The notes beneath the pieces are model-generated. The model saw nothing but the letters and a program-made list of their open reading frames with translations. It was not told the DNA's origin and did no database searches. Source: Tianweitania aestuarii (lineage in GTDB: Bacteria; Pseudomonadota; Alphaproteobacteria; Rhizobiales; Rhizobiaceae). From it: a stretch of DNA of 64,000 nt. Below, piece by piece: positions 46,111-55,118 of the stretch (the first letter of the stretch is position 1; each line of letters begins with the position of its first letter). The DNA is taken from contig NZ_JAFMNX010000002.1 of NCBI RefSeq assembly GCF_018457165.1, positions 310,001 through 374,000 on the forward strand, in the 5' to 3' direction. Both the position numbers and the translations under genes were made by a program.

Positions 46111-47754
46111 ATGATGATGTCGAAGATCAACACCCATGCCCGCCTGCTTTTCGCCGGCGCAGCCCTGACCGCCCTCGTTGCCGGAACGGCGCCGACGCTG
46201 GCCGACACCCCTGCCGACACGCTCGTTCTCGCCTGGGCGATCGACGACACGATCACGCTCGATCCGGCCGAATCCTTCGAGCTGAGCCCGGCCGAGTTCA
46301 TCGGCAACGGCTATGACATGCTGGTGCGCCTCGACATCAACGACACCACCAAGGTGGTTGGCGGTGTCGCCGAAAGCTGGTCGGTGTCCGATGACGGCCT
46401 GACCTATACGTTCAAGCTCAAGCCCGACCTGAAGTTCGCCTCCGGCAACCCGCTCACGGCCGAAGACGTCGCCTTCTCGATGGAGCGTGCGGTCAAGCTC
46501 GACAAGAGCCCGGCCTTCATCCTCACCCAGTTCGGCCTCAACGGCGACAATGTCACCGAGAAAGCCAAGGCTGTTGATGACAACACCTTCGTGCTGACCG
46601 TCGACAAGTCCTATGCGCCAAGCTTTGTGCTGAACTGCCTGACCGCGACCGTCGGCGCAGTGGTCGACAAGAAGCTCCTGATGGAGCATGCCGAAGCCGT
46701 CACGCCGAGCGACGACAACAAATACGACACAGACTTCGGCTATGCCTGGTTGAAGACCAACTATGCGGGCTCGGGCCCGTTCAAGATCCGCGATTGGCGC
46801 GCCAACGAGATCCTCGTGATGGAGCGCAACGACAATTATTACGGCGAAAAGCCGGCGCTGGCCCGCGTCATCTATCGCCATGTCAAGGAAAGCGCGACGC
46901 AGCGCCTGATGCTCGAAACCGGCGACATCGATGTTGCCCGCAATCTCGATCCGGGCGATCTCGAAGCCGTCAGCAAGAACCCTGACCTGTCCACGACGGA
47001 TGCTGCCAAGGGCACCGTTTATTACATCAGCCTCAACCAGAAGAACGAGAACCTCGCCAAGCCGGAAGTGCGCGAAGCGTTCAAGTATCTGGTTGATTAC
47101 GATGCGATCGGTTCAACCCTCATCAAGGGCATCGGCGAAATCCGCCAGACCTATCAGGCCAAGGGCGTGCTCGGTGCGCTCGAAGCGAGCCCCTACAAGC
47201 TCGATGTTGCCAAGGCCAAGGAGCTGCTGGAAAAAGCAGGCCTCAAGGATGGTCTCACCGTCACCTTCGACGTTCGCAACACCCAGCCTGTCACCGGCAT
47301 CGCGGAAGCGTTCCAGCAGACGGCAGGCCAGGCCGGCATCAAGGTCGAAATCATTCCCGGCGATGGCAAGCAGACGCTGACCAAATACCGCGCCCGTAAC
47401 CACGATCTGTATATCGGCCAGTGGGGCATGGATTACTGGGATCCAAATTCGAACGCGGAAGCCTTCACCTCGAACCCCGACAATGCAGACGATGCTTCAA
47501 CGAAGACGCTGGCCTGGCGCAACGCGTGGGACATTCCCGAGCTGACCGAACAGACCAAGGCCGCTCTTCTGGAGCGCGACGACCAGAAGCGTGCCGAAAC
47601 CTACAAGACGCTTCAGCAGGAAGCTCTGGATAGCAGCCCCTTCGTCATGCTCTTCCAGCAGATCGAAGTGGCGGGCCTGCGCAACAACGTGAAGAACTAC
47701 AAGCTCGGTCCGAGCTTCGATACGAACTTCGTTGGTCCCGTGACCAAGGATTGA
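46111..47754 (+). CDS. ABC transporter family 5 (DppA-like) substrate-binding protein
   Basis: A 547-residue periplasmic binding protein with a Sec signal peptide (residues about 1-30, ending TLADTP). Family 5 features: AESFELSPAEFIGNGYDMLVRLD, GVAESWSVSDDGLTYTFKLKP, SGNPLTAEDVAFSMERAV and GSGPFKIRDWRANEILVMERNDNYYG. It is the receptor for the importer encoded downstream (two permeases, two ATPases). Peptides are the likely ligands given the dipeptidase gene just upstream. Three consecutive ATGs occur at the start; the first (46111) is used. Confidence 0.93.
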   Translation: MMMSKINTHARLLFAGAALTALVAGTAPTLADTPADTLVLAWAIDDTITLDPAESFELSPAEFIGNGYDMLVRLDINDTTKVVGGVAESWSVSDDGLTYTFKLKPDLKFASGNPLTAEDVAFSMERAVKLDKSPAFILTQFGLNGDNVTEKAKAVDDNTFVLTVDKSYAPSFVLNCLTATVGAVVDKKLLMEHAEAVTPSDDNKYDTDFGYAWLKTNYAGSGPFKIRDWRANEILVMERNDNYYGEKPALARVIYRHVKESATQRLMLETGDIDVARNLDPGDLEAVSKNPDLSTTDAAKGTVYYISLNQKNENLAKPEVREAFKYLVDYDAIGSTLIKGIGEIRQTYQAKGVLGALEASPYKLDVAKAKELLEKAGLKDGLTVTFDVRNTQPVTGIAEAFQQTAGQAGIKVEIIPGDGKQTLTKYRARNHDLYIGQWGMDYWDPNSNAEAFTSNPDNADDASTKTLAWRNAWDIPELTEQTKAALLERDDQKRAETYKTLQQEALDSSPFVMLFQQIEVAGLRNNVKNYKLGPSFDTNFVGPVTKD

Positions 47755-47763
47755 TCTGACGTC

Positions 47764-48828
47764 ATGAGCGTCGCATCCGACACGCAGCCGGCGCCTCGAG
47801 GGCGCCGGGCCCGCAGTCTCGTGAAATCCCTGCTGAGCTTCCTCGTGGTGGTCGTCGTAACCTATCTCGGCCTGCTCGCAGTGACCTTCTTCATCGGCCG
47901 CGTCATTCCCGTTGATCCGGTTCTCGCGATCGTGGGCGACCGGGCACCGGCCAATGTGGTGGAGCGCACACGCGAAGAGCTCGGCTTCAACGAGCCCCTG
48001 ACCACGCAGTTTGTGATCTATGTGCAAAAGGCGCTGTCGGGCGACTTCGGGCGTTCGGTTCTGACCACCAATCCGGTCATGACCGACATCAAGCGCGTGT
48101 TTCCCGCGACCATCGAGCTTGCGACGCTCGGCACAATCCTCGGCGCCGTGCTTGGCATTCCGCTGGGCGTGCTCGCAGCTGTGCGGCGCGGCGGCTGGCT
48201 CGATCAGATCGTGCGCATCATCGGGCTGGTCGGCTATTCCGTACCGATCTTCTGGCTCGGACTTCTGGCGCTGCTTGTTTTCTACGCCCGCCTGCAATGG
48301 GTCGGTGGTCCCGGACGAATCGACGTCGTGTACGAATACACATTCACGCCGATCACCGGCTTCTATCTGCTGGATGCGATCATCCAGCGTGACTGGTCGG
48401 CCTTCAACAATATCCTCTCGCATCTAGCCTTGCCGTCGCTTCTGCTCGGCTATTTCTCGCTGGCTTACATCTCGCGCATGACGCGCTCCTTCATGCTGAA
48501 CGAGCTGAGCCAGGAATATATCGTCGCCGCGCGCGCAAAGGGCCTGTCGGAACGACGCATCGTTTGGCGGCACGCCCTGCGCAATGCCGCCGTGCCGCTG
48601 GTGACCGTGATCGCCCTGTCCTATGCCGGCCTTCTGGAAGGATCGGTGCTGACCGAAACCGTGTTCGCATGGCCGGGGCTCGGCCTTTACATCACCAACT
48701 CGCTGCAGAATGCGGACATGAATGCCGTGCTTGGCGGCACGATCGTCATCGGCTCTGTGTTTATCGCCATCAACCTCCTGTCGGACCTGCTTTACCGGCT
48801 ACTCGATCCAAGGACGCGGGCACGATGA
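47764..48828 (+). CDS. Dipeptide-type ABC transporter permease, DppB-like
   Basis: A 354-residue inner-membrane permease starting 9 bp after the binding-protein stop. Hydrophobic segment at about 20-42, then the DppB periplasmic region (GFNEPLTTQFVIYVQKALSGDFGRSV), TM core, and coupling loop YIVAARAKGLSERRIVWRHALRNAAVPLVTV followed by LTETVFAWPGLGLYI. It ends in the typical DPRTRAR tail. The next permease gene starts inside its stop codon (ATGA), indicating translational coupling. Confidence 0.94.
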   Translation: MSVASDTQPAPRGRRARSLVKSLLSFLVVVVVTYLGLLAVTFFIGRVIPVDPVLAIVGDRAPANVVERTREELGFNEPLTTQFVIYVQKALSGDFGRSVLTTNPVMTDIKRVFPATIELATLGTILGAVLGIPLGVLAAVRRGGWLDQIVRIIGLVGYSVPIFWLGLLALLVFYARLQWVGGPGRIDVVYEYTFTPITGFYLLDAIIQRDWSAFNNILSHLALPSLLLGYFSLAYISRMTRSFMLNELSQEYIVAARAKGLSERRIVWRHALRNAAVPLVTVIALSYAGLLEGSVLTETVFAWPGLGLYITNSLQNADMNAVLGGTIVIGSVFIAINLLSDLLYRLLDPRTRAR

Positions 48829-49775
48829 GCGTGATGGGAAACACGACGCCCCCGCCGATGGCGGAAGGGAAGCTGTCGCGCCGCGAATGGCTCTTGAGCG
48901 ACCGGCCTGCGTCCCGCACCCAGGCGAAGCTCGGCCGCGCCTACGTGTCCTGGCGCCGTTTCGCGGAAAACCGTCTGGCCCTGATCGGCCTGATCATCAT
49001 TCTGGCTCTGGTGCTGGTGGCGATCTTTGCCGATCTGCTGGCACCCTATTCGCCGACGATCGGCGATCTCGCCAATGCGCGTTTGCTGGCGCCCGCCTGG
49101 GATCACTGGCTGGGCACCGACGATCAGGGTCGCGATATCCTTTCGCGCCTCATCTACGGCTCGCGGCTGACCCTTTATGTGGTTGTTCTCGTTGCCGTCA
49201 TTGCTGCACCGATCGGCCTTCTGGTCGGAACCGTGTCCGGCTATGCCGGTGGGTGGGTCGATGCCGTTTTGATGCGCATCACCGACATCTTTCTGGCTTT
49301 TCCGAAACTGGTTCTGGCGCTCGCGCTGGTGGCCGCCCTCGGACCCGGTATCGAGAACGCGGTTATCGCCATCGCCATCACCTCATGGCCGCCTTATGCC
49401 CGCATCGCACGTGCTGAAACCATGCAGGTGCGCAATTCCGATTACATCTCGGCCGTGCGGCTGATGGGCGCTTCGCCGATCCGCATCGTGTTGCGCCACA
49501 TCATGCCGCTTTGCATGTCCTCGCTGATCGTGCGCGTGACCTTGGATATGGCGGGCATCATCCTGACCGCCGCCGGCCTCGGCTTTCTCGGCCTAGGCGC
49601 ACAGCCGCCGCTGCCCGAATGGGGCGCGATGATCGCATCGGGGCGGCGCTTCATTCTCGATCAATGGTGGGTCGCAGCCGCACCAGGCGTCGCGATCCTT
49701 CTGGTCAGCCTCGGCTTCAACCTGCTGGGTGACGGTCTGCGCGATGCGCTCGATCCGCGGAGTGCCGGCCAATGA
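48825..49775 (+). CDS. Dipeptide-type ABC transporter permease, DppC-like
   Basis: A 316-residue permease. The start is taken as the ATG at 48825, which overlaps the upstream stop as ATGA; an in-frame extension further upstream runs through the dppB-like gene and has no homology. It shows a cytoplasmic N-terminus, the first membrane segment at about 50-72 (LALIGLIIILALVLVAIFADLL), GTDDQGRDILSRLIYGSR, and the coupling loop YISAVRLMGASPIRIVLRHIMPLCMSSLIV, ending LGDGLRDALDPR. It pairs with the DppB-like subunit. Confidence 0.94.
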   Translation: MSVMGNTTPPPMAEGKLSRREWLLSDRPASRTQAKLGRAYVSWRRFAENRLALIGLIIILALVLVAIFADLLAPYSPTIGDLANARLLAPAWDHWLGTDDQGRDILSRLIYGSRLTLYVVVLVAVIAAPIGLLVGTVSGYAGGWVDAVLMRITDIFLAFPKLVLALALVAALGPGIENAVIAIAITSWPPYARIARAETMQVRNSDYISAVRLMGASPIRIVLRHIMPLCMSSLIVRVTLDMAGIILTAAGLGFLGLGAQPPLPEWGAMIASGRRFILDQWWVAAAPGVAILLVSLGFNLLGDGLRDALDPRSAGQ

Positions 49776-50608
49776 GCGCGCCTTTGCTGGACGTCCAGAA
49801 CCTCGCCGTTCGCTTTCCAACCCGCACCGGCACCGTGGAAGCGGTGCGCGGCGTGTCGTTCACGCTCGGTCGCGAGCGGCTCGGCATCGTCGGCGAAAGC
49901 GGATCGGGTAAGTCGCAGACCGGGCGCGCGATCCTCGGTTTGACCGCGCCCAGCGCTCAAGTCACGGCGGACAGGCTGCGCTTCGACGGCCAGGATCTTC
50001 TCACGATCAGCAATGCCGAGCGCAGGCGCCTGCGCGGCAAGCGCATCGCCATGGTTCTGCAGGACCCGAAATATTCGCTCGATCCGGTGATGTCGATCGG
50101 CCGGCAGATCGTGGAAACCTTGCGCACGCATGAGCGCGTATCGCGCAGCGAAGCGCGCAAACGGGCGCTCGCCATGCTTGAAGCCGTGCAGATCCGCGAT
50201 CCCGAACGCGTGTTCGACCTTTACCCTCATGAAGTCTCGGGGGGCATGGGCCAGCGCGCGATGATTGCGATGATGCTGATCGCCGGTCCCGAACTGCTGA
50301 TTGCGGACGAACCGACCTCGGCGCTCGATGTGACGGTGCAGCTCGAAATCCTCGCCATTCTCGACAGCCTGGTGCGCGACAAAGGGATGGGGCTGATCTT
50401 CGTGTCCCACGACCTGCGGCTGGTATCGTCCTTCTGCGACCGCGTACTGGTGATGTATGCCGGTCGTGTCGTGGAGGAACTCGCCGCCAAGGATCTGTCG
50501 CAAGCGCAGCATCCCTATACGCAAGGCCTTTTGAATTGCATGCCGAAGATCGGCGCAAGCCGCCATCCGCTTCCCGTGCTTGAACGTCAGGCGGAATGGG
50601 CACGATGA
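49772..50608 (+). CDS. Dipeptide-type ABC transporter ATPase, DppD-like
   Basis: A 278-residue ATPase with Walker A GESGSGKSQT near residue 42 (a Gln-Thr pair replaces the usual Ser-Thr after the lysine-serine), signature VSGGMGQRAMIAMML, Walker B LLIADEPTSALDV and VSHDL. The signature motif has MG in place of the usual QQ, as seen in this ATPase class. It overlaps the upstream permease gene as ATGA. It is shorter than E. coli DppD (about 327) at the C-terminus and lacks the cysteine-rich oligopeptide-ATPase tail, so a C-terminal Fe-S site is absent. Confidence 0.92.
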   Translation: MSAPLLDVQNLAVRFPTRTGTVEAVRGVSFTLGRERLGIVGESGSGKSQTGRAILGLTAPSAQVTADRLRFDGQDLLTISNAERRRLRGKRIAMVLQDPKYSLDPVMSIGRQIVETLRTHERVSRSEARKRALAMLEAVQIRDPERVFDLYPHEVSGGMGQRAMIAMMLIAGPELLIADEPTSALDVTVQLEILAILDSLVRDKGMGLIFVSHDLRLVSSFCDRVLVMYAGRVVEELAAKDLSQAQHPYTQGLLNCMPKIGASRHPLPVLERQAEWAR

Positions 50609-51378
50609 TGATTGAAGCCGCTTCCACCCCTGCCCTGTCGGTCCGCGACCTTGAAGTTACCTACGACCAGTTCCGCGCCCTGAAAGGTGTCAGCCTCGAT
50701 ATCGCGCCGCGCGAAAGCTTCGGCCTGGTCGGCGAAAGCGGCTCGGGCAAATCCACCTTGCTGCGTGCGGTCGCCGGTTTGGCCCCAGTCAGCGGCGGTG
50801 CGATCACGATCGACGGCAAGCAATTGGGCCGCCGCCGCGACAAGGCGTTCTACCGCCGCGTTCAGATGGTGTTTCAGGACCCTTACGGCTCGCTTCATCC
50901 GCGCCATACGGTCGACCGCCTACTGCGTGAGCCGCTCGACATTCATGGCGTCGGCGATGGCGAAAGCCGCATCAATCGTGCGCTGGATGAAGTCGGCCTG
51001 GGCTCCGGCTTCCGCTTCCGCTATCCGCACCAGCTTTCCGGCGGACAGCGGCAGCGCGTGGCGATCGCCCGCGCCTTGATCGTCGAACCGTCCATTTTGC
51101 TTCTGGACGAACCGACGTCTGCGCTCGACGCCTCGGTGCAGGCTGAAGTGCTCAACCTCCTGGAACAGATCCGCCGCGACCGCGCGCTGACCTTTGTCAT
51201 GGTCAGCCATGATCTCGCGGTCGTCACCCATATGTGCGACCGGCTGATGGTGATGCAGGATGGCGCCGAGGTCGAGCAGCTGACCTCGGCCGAGCTGGCC
51301 GAGCGCCGCATCACCAAGGACTATACGATCAACCTTTTGCGGGCGAGCGAAGGCTTCACCCGCCGCCAGTCGGCGTAA
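50605..51378 (+). CDS. Dipeptide-type ABC transporter ATPase, DppF-like
   Basis: A 257-residue ATPase: Walker A GESGSGKSTLLRAVAG near residue 45, signature [15 protein letters not shown], Walker B ILLLDEPTSALDAS and MVSHDLAVVTHMC. The start at 50605 is chosen since it overlaps the upstream stop as ATGA, the third such overlap in the operon; an ATG nine bases earlier is in frame and possible. Like its partner it lacks the C-terminal cysteine-rich extension. It ends 11 bp from the convergent hlyU stop. Confidence 0.92.
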   Translation: MMIEAASTPALSVRDLEVTYDQFRALKGVSLDIAPRESFGLVGESGSGKSTLLRAVAGLAPVSGGAITIDGKQLGRRRDKAFYRRVQMVFQDPYGSLHPRHTVDRLLREPLDIHGVGDGESRINRALDEVGLGSGFRFRYPHQLSGGQRQRVAIARALIVEPSILLLDEPTSALDASVQAEVLNLLEQIRRDRALTFVMVSHDLAVVTHMCDRLMVMQDGAEVEQLTSAELAERRITKDYTINLLRASEGFTRRQSA

Positions 51379-51389
51379 CAGCGCCGACC

Positions 51390-51683
51390 TCAGCCGAAGA
51401 TGCGGTCGCCCTGCTCGTCCACGAGCTGGCGACCTTTGGCGATCGCAATGTCGGCAGCCGTGTTGATGTCGGGGAAACGGTCGGCGCGCACGAAGCGGTG
51501 CTCCTTCACCGCGCCGTCGATCTCCTTGGAAACCACGCCGCAGGTCTGGAACTCCGAGCCTTCCTTGTAAGGCGTCGCCTTGATCAGGAAGCCCTTGTGC
51601 TCGAGCTCCTTGACGGGCTCCGCGGGTGTTGCCGTCTTGGTTTCGGAGCCGCCGCCGCCAAACAGCTTCTTCAGAAATGACAT
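51390..51683 (-). CDS. HlyU family small protein
   Basis: A 97-residue protein. After MSFLKKLFGGG and a short linker, the HlyU family domain runs from about residue 27 (ELEHKGFLIKATPYKEGSEFQTCGVVSKEID) to the end (FPDINTAADIAIAKGRQLVDEQGDRIF). The family was named after the Vibrio haemolysin regulator, but many alphaproteobacterial members are short, uncharacterised and lack a DNA-binding winged helix, and a regulatory role should not be assumed. Monocistronic by position, convergent with the dpp operon. Confidence 0.82.
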   Translation of the reverse strand: MSFLKKLFGGGGSETKTATPAEPVKELEHKGFLIKATPYKEGSEFQTCGVVSKEIDGAVKEHRFVRADRFPDINTAADIAIAKGRQLVDEQGDRIFG

Positions 51684-51753
51684 TGGTGGCTCCTCATGGC
51701 TTGATCACGTGACACCTGACCTAGCGCATCAGCCTTCCCGCTTCCAGCCGCAC

Positions 51754-52178
51754 TCAGTCAAGTTGCAGGTGAAGAACGATCTCGCGGCGATGCGGCGCAT
51801 CACGATGCTCGAACAGGTATAGTCCCTGCCACGTGCCCAGCGCCAGCCGGCCGCGCGTGACCGGCACCGACAACGACACCGCCGTCAGCGCCGACTTGAT
51901 ATGCGCCGGCATATCATCCGGCCCTTCAAAGCGATGCACGAGGTAGTCCATCGAAGGATGATCGGCCGGCGGCACGAGACGCTGAAAGAACGCATCGAGA
52001 TCACGCCTGACATCCGGATCGGCATTTCCTGGATCAGGAGCGAGCAGGATGTGTGACGCACGAAAAGCGTCAAAACACCGGTCTCCACCCCTTCATTGGC
52101 TACGAAGTTCGCGGCTTCGCGCGTAAACTCGTAAAGCCCTGCGCCACGCGTGGCGATCGTCGTGGTGATTTGCGGCAT
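51754..52178 (-). pseudogene. yjbQ: YjbQ/UPF0047 family gene broken by a one-base deletion
   Basis: The first part, from the ATG at 52178 (MPQITTTIATRGAG), reads FVRHTSCSLLIQE as in YjbQ proteins and then shifts to unrelated sequence. The expected continuation (NADPDVRRDLDAFFQRL) is found in another frame and leads to the intact C-terminus, including MDYLVHRFEGPDDMPAHIKS, LALGTWQGLYLFEHRD and RREIVLHL. The break is at a short A-run (T-run at 52025-52027 on the plus strand): three bases where four would restore frame. With one added base the gene would be 141 codons, the usual family length. Either a recent mutation or a homopolymer sequencing error. YjbQ proteins have weak thiamin phosphate synthase activity. 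Confidence 0.88.
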
Positions 52179-52221
52179 GAACAAGAACCTGTGGCGAGCC
52201 TGTCAGGAAAATGCAGGGGGC

Positions 52222-52542
52222 TTACGAGACAACCCAAGCGCCGTGGGCTTTAATCTCGTCATACATCGCGTCCGGGGCGAGATCCAGCTCGCCTGGCCAC
52301 GTGACAACACCTCCATCGAGGTAGGCTTGGCGGAACAGGTGCGGATCGCGCAGCGGTGCTAAAACGCCCGCCTGCTCCGACGCCAGCATGGGACCAAGGT
52401 CAACCCTACCGGCCAAACCGTCGCGAAAACGAACCGATAGACGATAATCTTCAAGCGGCTGAACGGCCACGACCCGCCACTCCGCAGCGGACTGGATCAA
52501 GCCAGACCCTGGATCTTGTTCGGCATCTGACGCGAGCGACAT
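52222..52542 (-). CDS. DUF2442 domain protein
   Basis: A 106-residue protein. The DUF2442 domain covers WRVVAVQPLEDYRLSVRFRDGLAGRVDLGPML and the ending GELDLAPDAMYDEI. The ATG at 52542 is chosen because GGGAG lies six bases upstream; it overlaps the end of the DUF4160 gene by 46 bp. DUF4160 and DUF2442 genes are commonly found as an adjacent pair and have been proposed as toxin-antitoxin-like modules, but a toxic activity is not established. The function here is unknown. Confidence 0.8.
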   Translation of the reverse strand: MSLASDAEQDPGSGLIQSAAEWRVVAVQPLEDYRLSVRFRDGLAGRVDLGPMLASEQAGVLAPLRDPHLFRQAYLDGGVVTWPGELDLAPDAMYDEIKAHGAWVVS

Positions 52543-52757
52543 AGCTCCCAATCCTCCAGCAACTCGGCGCGATGCTCTTGCGCCCATTCGAGCACAAGAA
52601 CCAAAGCGCGCCTAGGGAGAGCCCCACGTATCACTGAAAGGCTCTCGATGGCGAAGAACGCTTCATGCTCACCATACACCGCATGAAAGTGCGGCGGTGC
52701 ATGATCGTTCAAGAACATCTGAATGACGATGCCGTAGAAAATGGAAATCGTCGGCAT
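52497..52757 (-). CDS. DUF4160 domain protein
   Basis: An 86-residue protein with the DUF4160 pattern: MPTISIFYGIVIQMFLNDHAPPHFHAVYG, a histidine-rich segment (H, PPHFH) followed by LPRRALVLVLEWAQEHRAELLEDWE. Partner of the overlapping DUF2442 gene. It starts only 10 bp after the rpoD stop on the same strand with no obvious promoter between, so read-through from rpoD is likely unless a promoter lies inside the rpoD end. Function unknown. Confidence 0.82.
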   Translation of the reverse strand: MPTISIFYGIVIQMFLNDHAPPHFHAVYGEHEAFFAIESLSVIRGALPRRALVLVLEWAQEHRAELLEDWELCRSRQMPNKIQGLA

Positions 52758-52767
52758 CGTCGGAAAC

Positions 52768-54789
52768 TCAGCTGTCGAGGAAGCTCCGCAGCTTGCGCGA
52801 ACGGCTCGGATGCTTGAGCTTGCGCAGCGCCTTGGCTTCGATCTGGCGGATACGCTCGCGCGTCACCGAGAACTGCTGGCCGACTTCTTCCAGCGTGTGA
52901 TCGGTGTTCATGCCGATGCCGAAGCGCATGCGCAGCACGCGCTCCTCACGCGGGGTGAGCGAGGCCAGAACGCGCGTGGTGGTTTCGCGCAGATTGGCCT
53001 GGATCGCCGCGTCGATCGGCAGGATCGCGTTCTTGTCCTCGATGAAGTCGCCGAGGTGTGAATCTTCCTCGTCGCCCACCGGGGTTTCGAGCGAGATCGG
53101 CTCCTTGGCGATCTTCAGGACCTTGCGGACCTTTTCGAGCGGCATTGCGAGCTTTTCCGCCAGCTCTTCCGGCGTCGGCTCGCGACCGATCTCGTGCAGC
53201 ATCTGGCGCGATGTCCGGACGATCTTGTTGATCGTTTCGATCATGTGCACCGGAATGCGGATCGTGCGGGCCTGGTCGGCGATCGAACGGGTGATCGCCT
53301 GACGGATCCACCAGGTCGCATAGGTCGAGAACTTGTAGCCGCGACGATATTCGAACTTATCGACGGCCTTCATCAAGCCGATATTGCCTTCCTGGATCAG
53401 GTCCAGGAACTGCAAGCCGCGGTTGGTGTACTTTTTGGCGATCGAGATCACGAGACGCAGGTTCGCCTCGACCATTTCCTTCTTGGCGATCGCCGCTTCG
53501 CGCTCGCCCTTCTGGACCTGGTTCACGATCTTGCGGAATTCCAGGATCGAGATCGCGGTTTCGGTTGCGAGATTCTGGATCTCCGAACGGATGTCGGCAA
53601 TCGCCGCGTTGGACGACTTGGCGAATTCCTTCCAGCCGCGGCTGGACAATTCGCCGACCCGGCCCATCCAGTTCGGATCGAGCTCCGAACCCTGATATTC
53701 GCGCAGGAACTCCTCGCGGCGAACACCATAGCTTTCAGCCAGACGCAACAGCTTGCCTTCGTTCTGCACGAGGCGCTTGTTGATGTCGTAGAGCTGCTCG
53801 ACCAGCGCTTCGATACGCGCAGGGTTGAGCGACAGCGACTTCACGGCCGTGATCAGCTCATCCTTGAGCTTCTTGTAGGCGCGCTCCTGGCTGGACGACA
53901 GCGCATCGGCATCGGCCAGACGCGCTTCAACGGCCTGGTCCTGCAGCTTGCGCAGTTTCTTGTAGGTCGAGGCGATGACATCGAGCGTTTCCATCACCTG
54001 CGGCCGGAGTTCTGCCTCCATGGCCGCCAGCGAGAGGCTGGCCTCGTCGTCGTCGTCGTCGTCGTCTTCGACGCGGTTTTCGCCGCCGACATTGGTGATG
54101 TCGTCATCTTCGCGAACGCGACGGCCGCGCTCGTCGACCTTCGGCTTTTCGGCTTCTTCCTGATTATGCACGACAACCGGCGCCTGCTTGGCTTCCGGAC
54201 CGGCATAAGTGGCTTCGAGATCGATGATCTCACGCAGAAGGATCCGGGCTTCGTTGAGCTCGTCGCGCCAGATGATGATCGCCTGGAACGTCAGCGGGCT
54301 TTCGCACAAGCCCGCGATCATCGTTTCACGGCCAGCCTCGATGCGCTTGGCGATGGCGATTTCGCCTTCGCGCGACAAAAGCTCCACCGAACCCATTTCG
54401 CGCAGATACATGCGCACCGGATCGTCGGTGCGATCGGTCGGCTCTTTCTTGGTGGTGGTCGCGGCAACGGCGGTGCCGGTGCGCTCGGCCAGCTCGTTGG
54501 CGTCTTCTTCGCCATCGGCCGCATCGCGCTCGCCACCTTCTTCGGCGGCTTCGTCGTCTTCAACCACGTTGATGCCCATGTCGGACAACATCGCCATCGT
54601 GTCCTCGATCTGCTCGGAAGTCACTTCTTCCGACGGCAGAACCGAGTTGAGCTCGTCCATCGTCACATAGCCGCGTTTTTTCGCGGCCTTGATCATCTTC
54701 TTGACGGCGTCATCGGAAAGGTCGAGCAATGGCCCATCGGTAGCGCTTTCGCGTTCCGTTTCGACCTCTTCCTTTTCTTTCACTGCCAT
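52768..54789 (-). CDS. rpoD: RNA polymerase primary sigma factor RpoD
   Basis: A 673-residue housekeeping sigma factor. Region 1.1 lies near the N-terminus ([39 protein letters not shown]), region 1.2 at [29 protein letters not shown], and a non-conserved acidic insert with an Asp run at about 240-250 ([11 protein letters not shown]). Regions 2 to 4 are fully conserved: [57 protein letters not shown] and the -35 recognition helix [41 protein letters not shown]. Downstream of dnaG on the same strand, with a 329-bp leader containing two perfect hairpins. Confidence 0.98.
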   Translation of the reverse strand: MAVKEKEEVETERESATDGPLLDLSDDAVKKMIKAAKKRGYVTMDELNSVLPSEEVTSEQIEDTMAMLSDMGINVVEDDEAAEEGGERDAADGEEDANELAERTGTAVAATTTKKEPTDRTDDPVRMYLREMGSVELLSREGEIAIAKRIEAGRETMIAGLCESPLTFQAIIIWRDELNEARILLREIIDLEATYAGPEAKQAPVVVHNQEEAEKPKVDERGRRVREDDDITNVGGENRVEDDDDDDDEASLSLAAMEAELRPQVMETLDVIASTYKKLRKLQDQAVEARLADADALSSSQERAYKKLKDELITAVKSLSLNPARIEALVEQLYDINKRLVQNEGKLLRLAESYGVRREEFLREYQGSELDPNWMGRVGELSSRGWKEFAKSSNAAIADIRSEIQNLATETAISILEFRKIVNQVQKGEREAAIAKKEMVEANLRLVISIAKKYTNRGLQFLDLIQEGNIGLMKAVDKFEYRRGYKFSTYATWWIRQAITRSIADQARTIRIPVHMIETINKIVRTSRQMLHEIGREPTPEELAEKLAMPLEKVRKVLKIAKEPISLETPVGDEEDSHLGDFIEDKNAILPIDAAIQANLRETTTRVLASLTPREERVLRMRFGIGMNTDHTLEEVGQQFSVTRERIRQIEAKALRKLKHPSRSRKLRSFLDS

Positions 54790-54978
54790 GATTCAGCTTC
54801 TCCAAGAAGACGGTTGCGTCACGAATGCACATCCGTCTCAATCAATGCGGCGGGGCCGCTCCCGCACAATCCACCGCGTAGCCGAGCCCAATTAATGCCG
54901 GATTAACCCTCGTCACAAAGGGGGGTTCCCCCGGCTGGCCGCACGGTTCATTCTGTTGTTTGCGTCACTAACGTCCTT

Positions 54979-54997
54979 CGCGGAAACCCTTTCCGCG
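54979..54997. repeat. Perfect 8-bp hairpin upstream of rpoD
   Basis: CGCGGAAA, loop CCC, TTTCCGCG. It lies about 190 bp upstream of the rpoD start and is not followed by a T-run on the minus strand. Confidence 0.55.
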
Positions 54998-55055
54998 ATC
55001 CGAAATCGAATTGTCCCTGATTCCGCGTCTTGGCCACAAGGTCAAGGCAGCTGTC

Positions 55056-55081
55056 ATGATTCGCTTCGCAAAGCGAATCAT
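55056..55081. repeat. Perfect 11-bp hairpin downstream of dnaG
   Basis: ATGATTCGCTT, loop CGCA, AAGCGAATCAT. It lies 38 bp past the dnaG stop. No T-run follows on the minus strand, so it could be a weak terminator, processing site or mRNA-stabilising stem. Confidence 0.6.
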
Positions 55082-55118
55082 TCATCGACAAAGATCGCCC
55101 AATGCGCCTTGTCGTTCG

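Larger units (their letters stand above)
54790..55118 (-). other. dnaG-rpoD intergenic leader
   Basis: This 329-bp gap holds the rpoD promoter region and no gene. Two perfect hairpins are present (54979-54997 and 55056-55081), together with a GGGGG-TT-CCCCC stem near 54921-54932. In enteric bacteria the dnaG-rpoD junction is an RNA-processing site; whether this one is processed is not known. Confidence 0.6.

Noticed and set aside
51120-51378. Cysteine-rich C-terminal Fe-S region in the Dpp ATPases at 49772-51378
   Set aside because: Both proteins end soon after the ATPase core; the oligopeptide-type cysteine cluster seen in the fused ATPase at 8338-10812 is absent.
53194-54906. A 570-codon open frame on the plus strand
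   Set aside because: Antisense to rpoD, whose regions 1.2 to 4 are all present; the plus-strand translation matches nothing recognisable.
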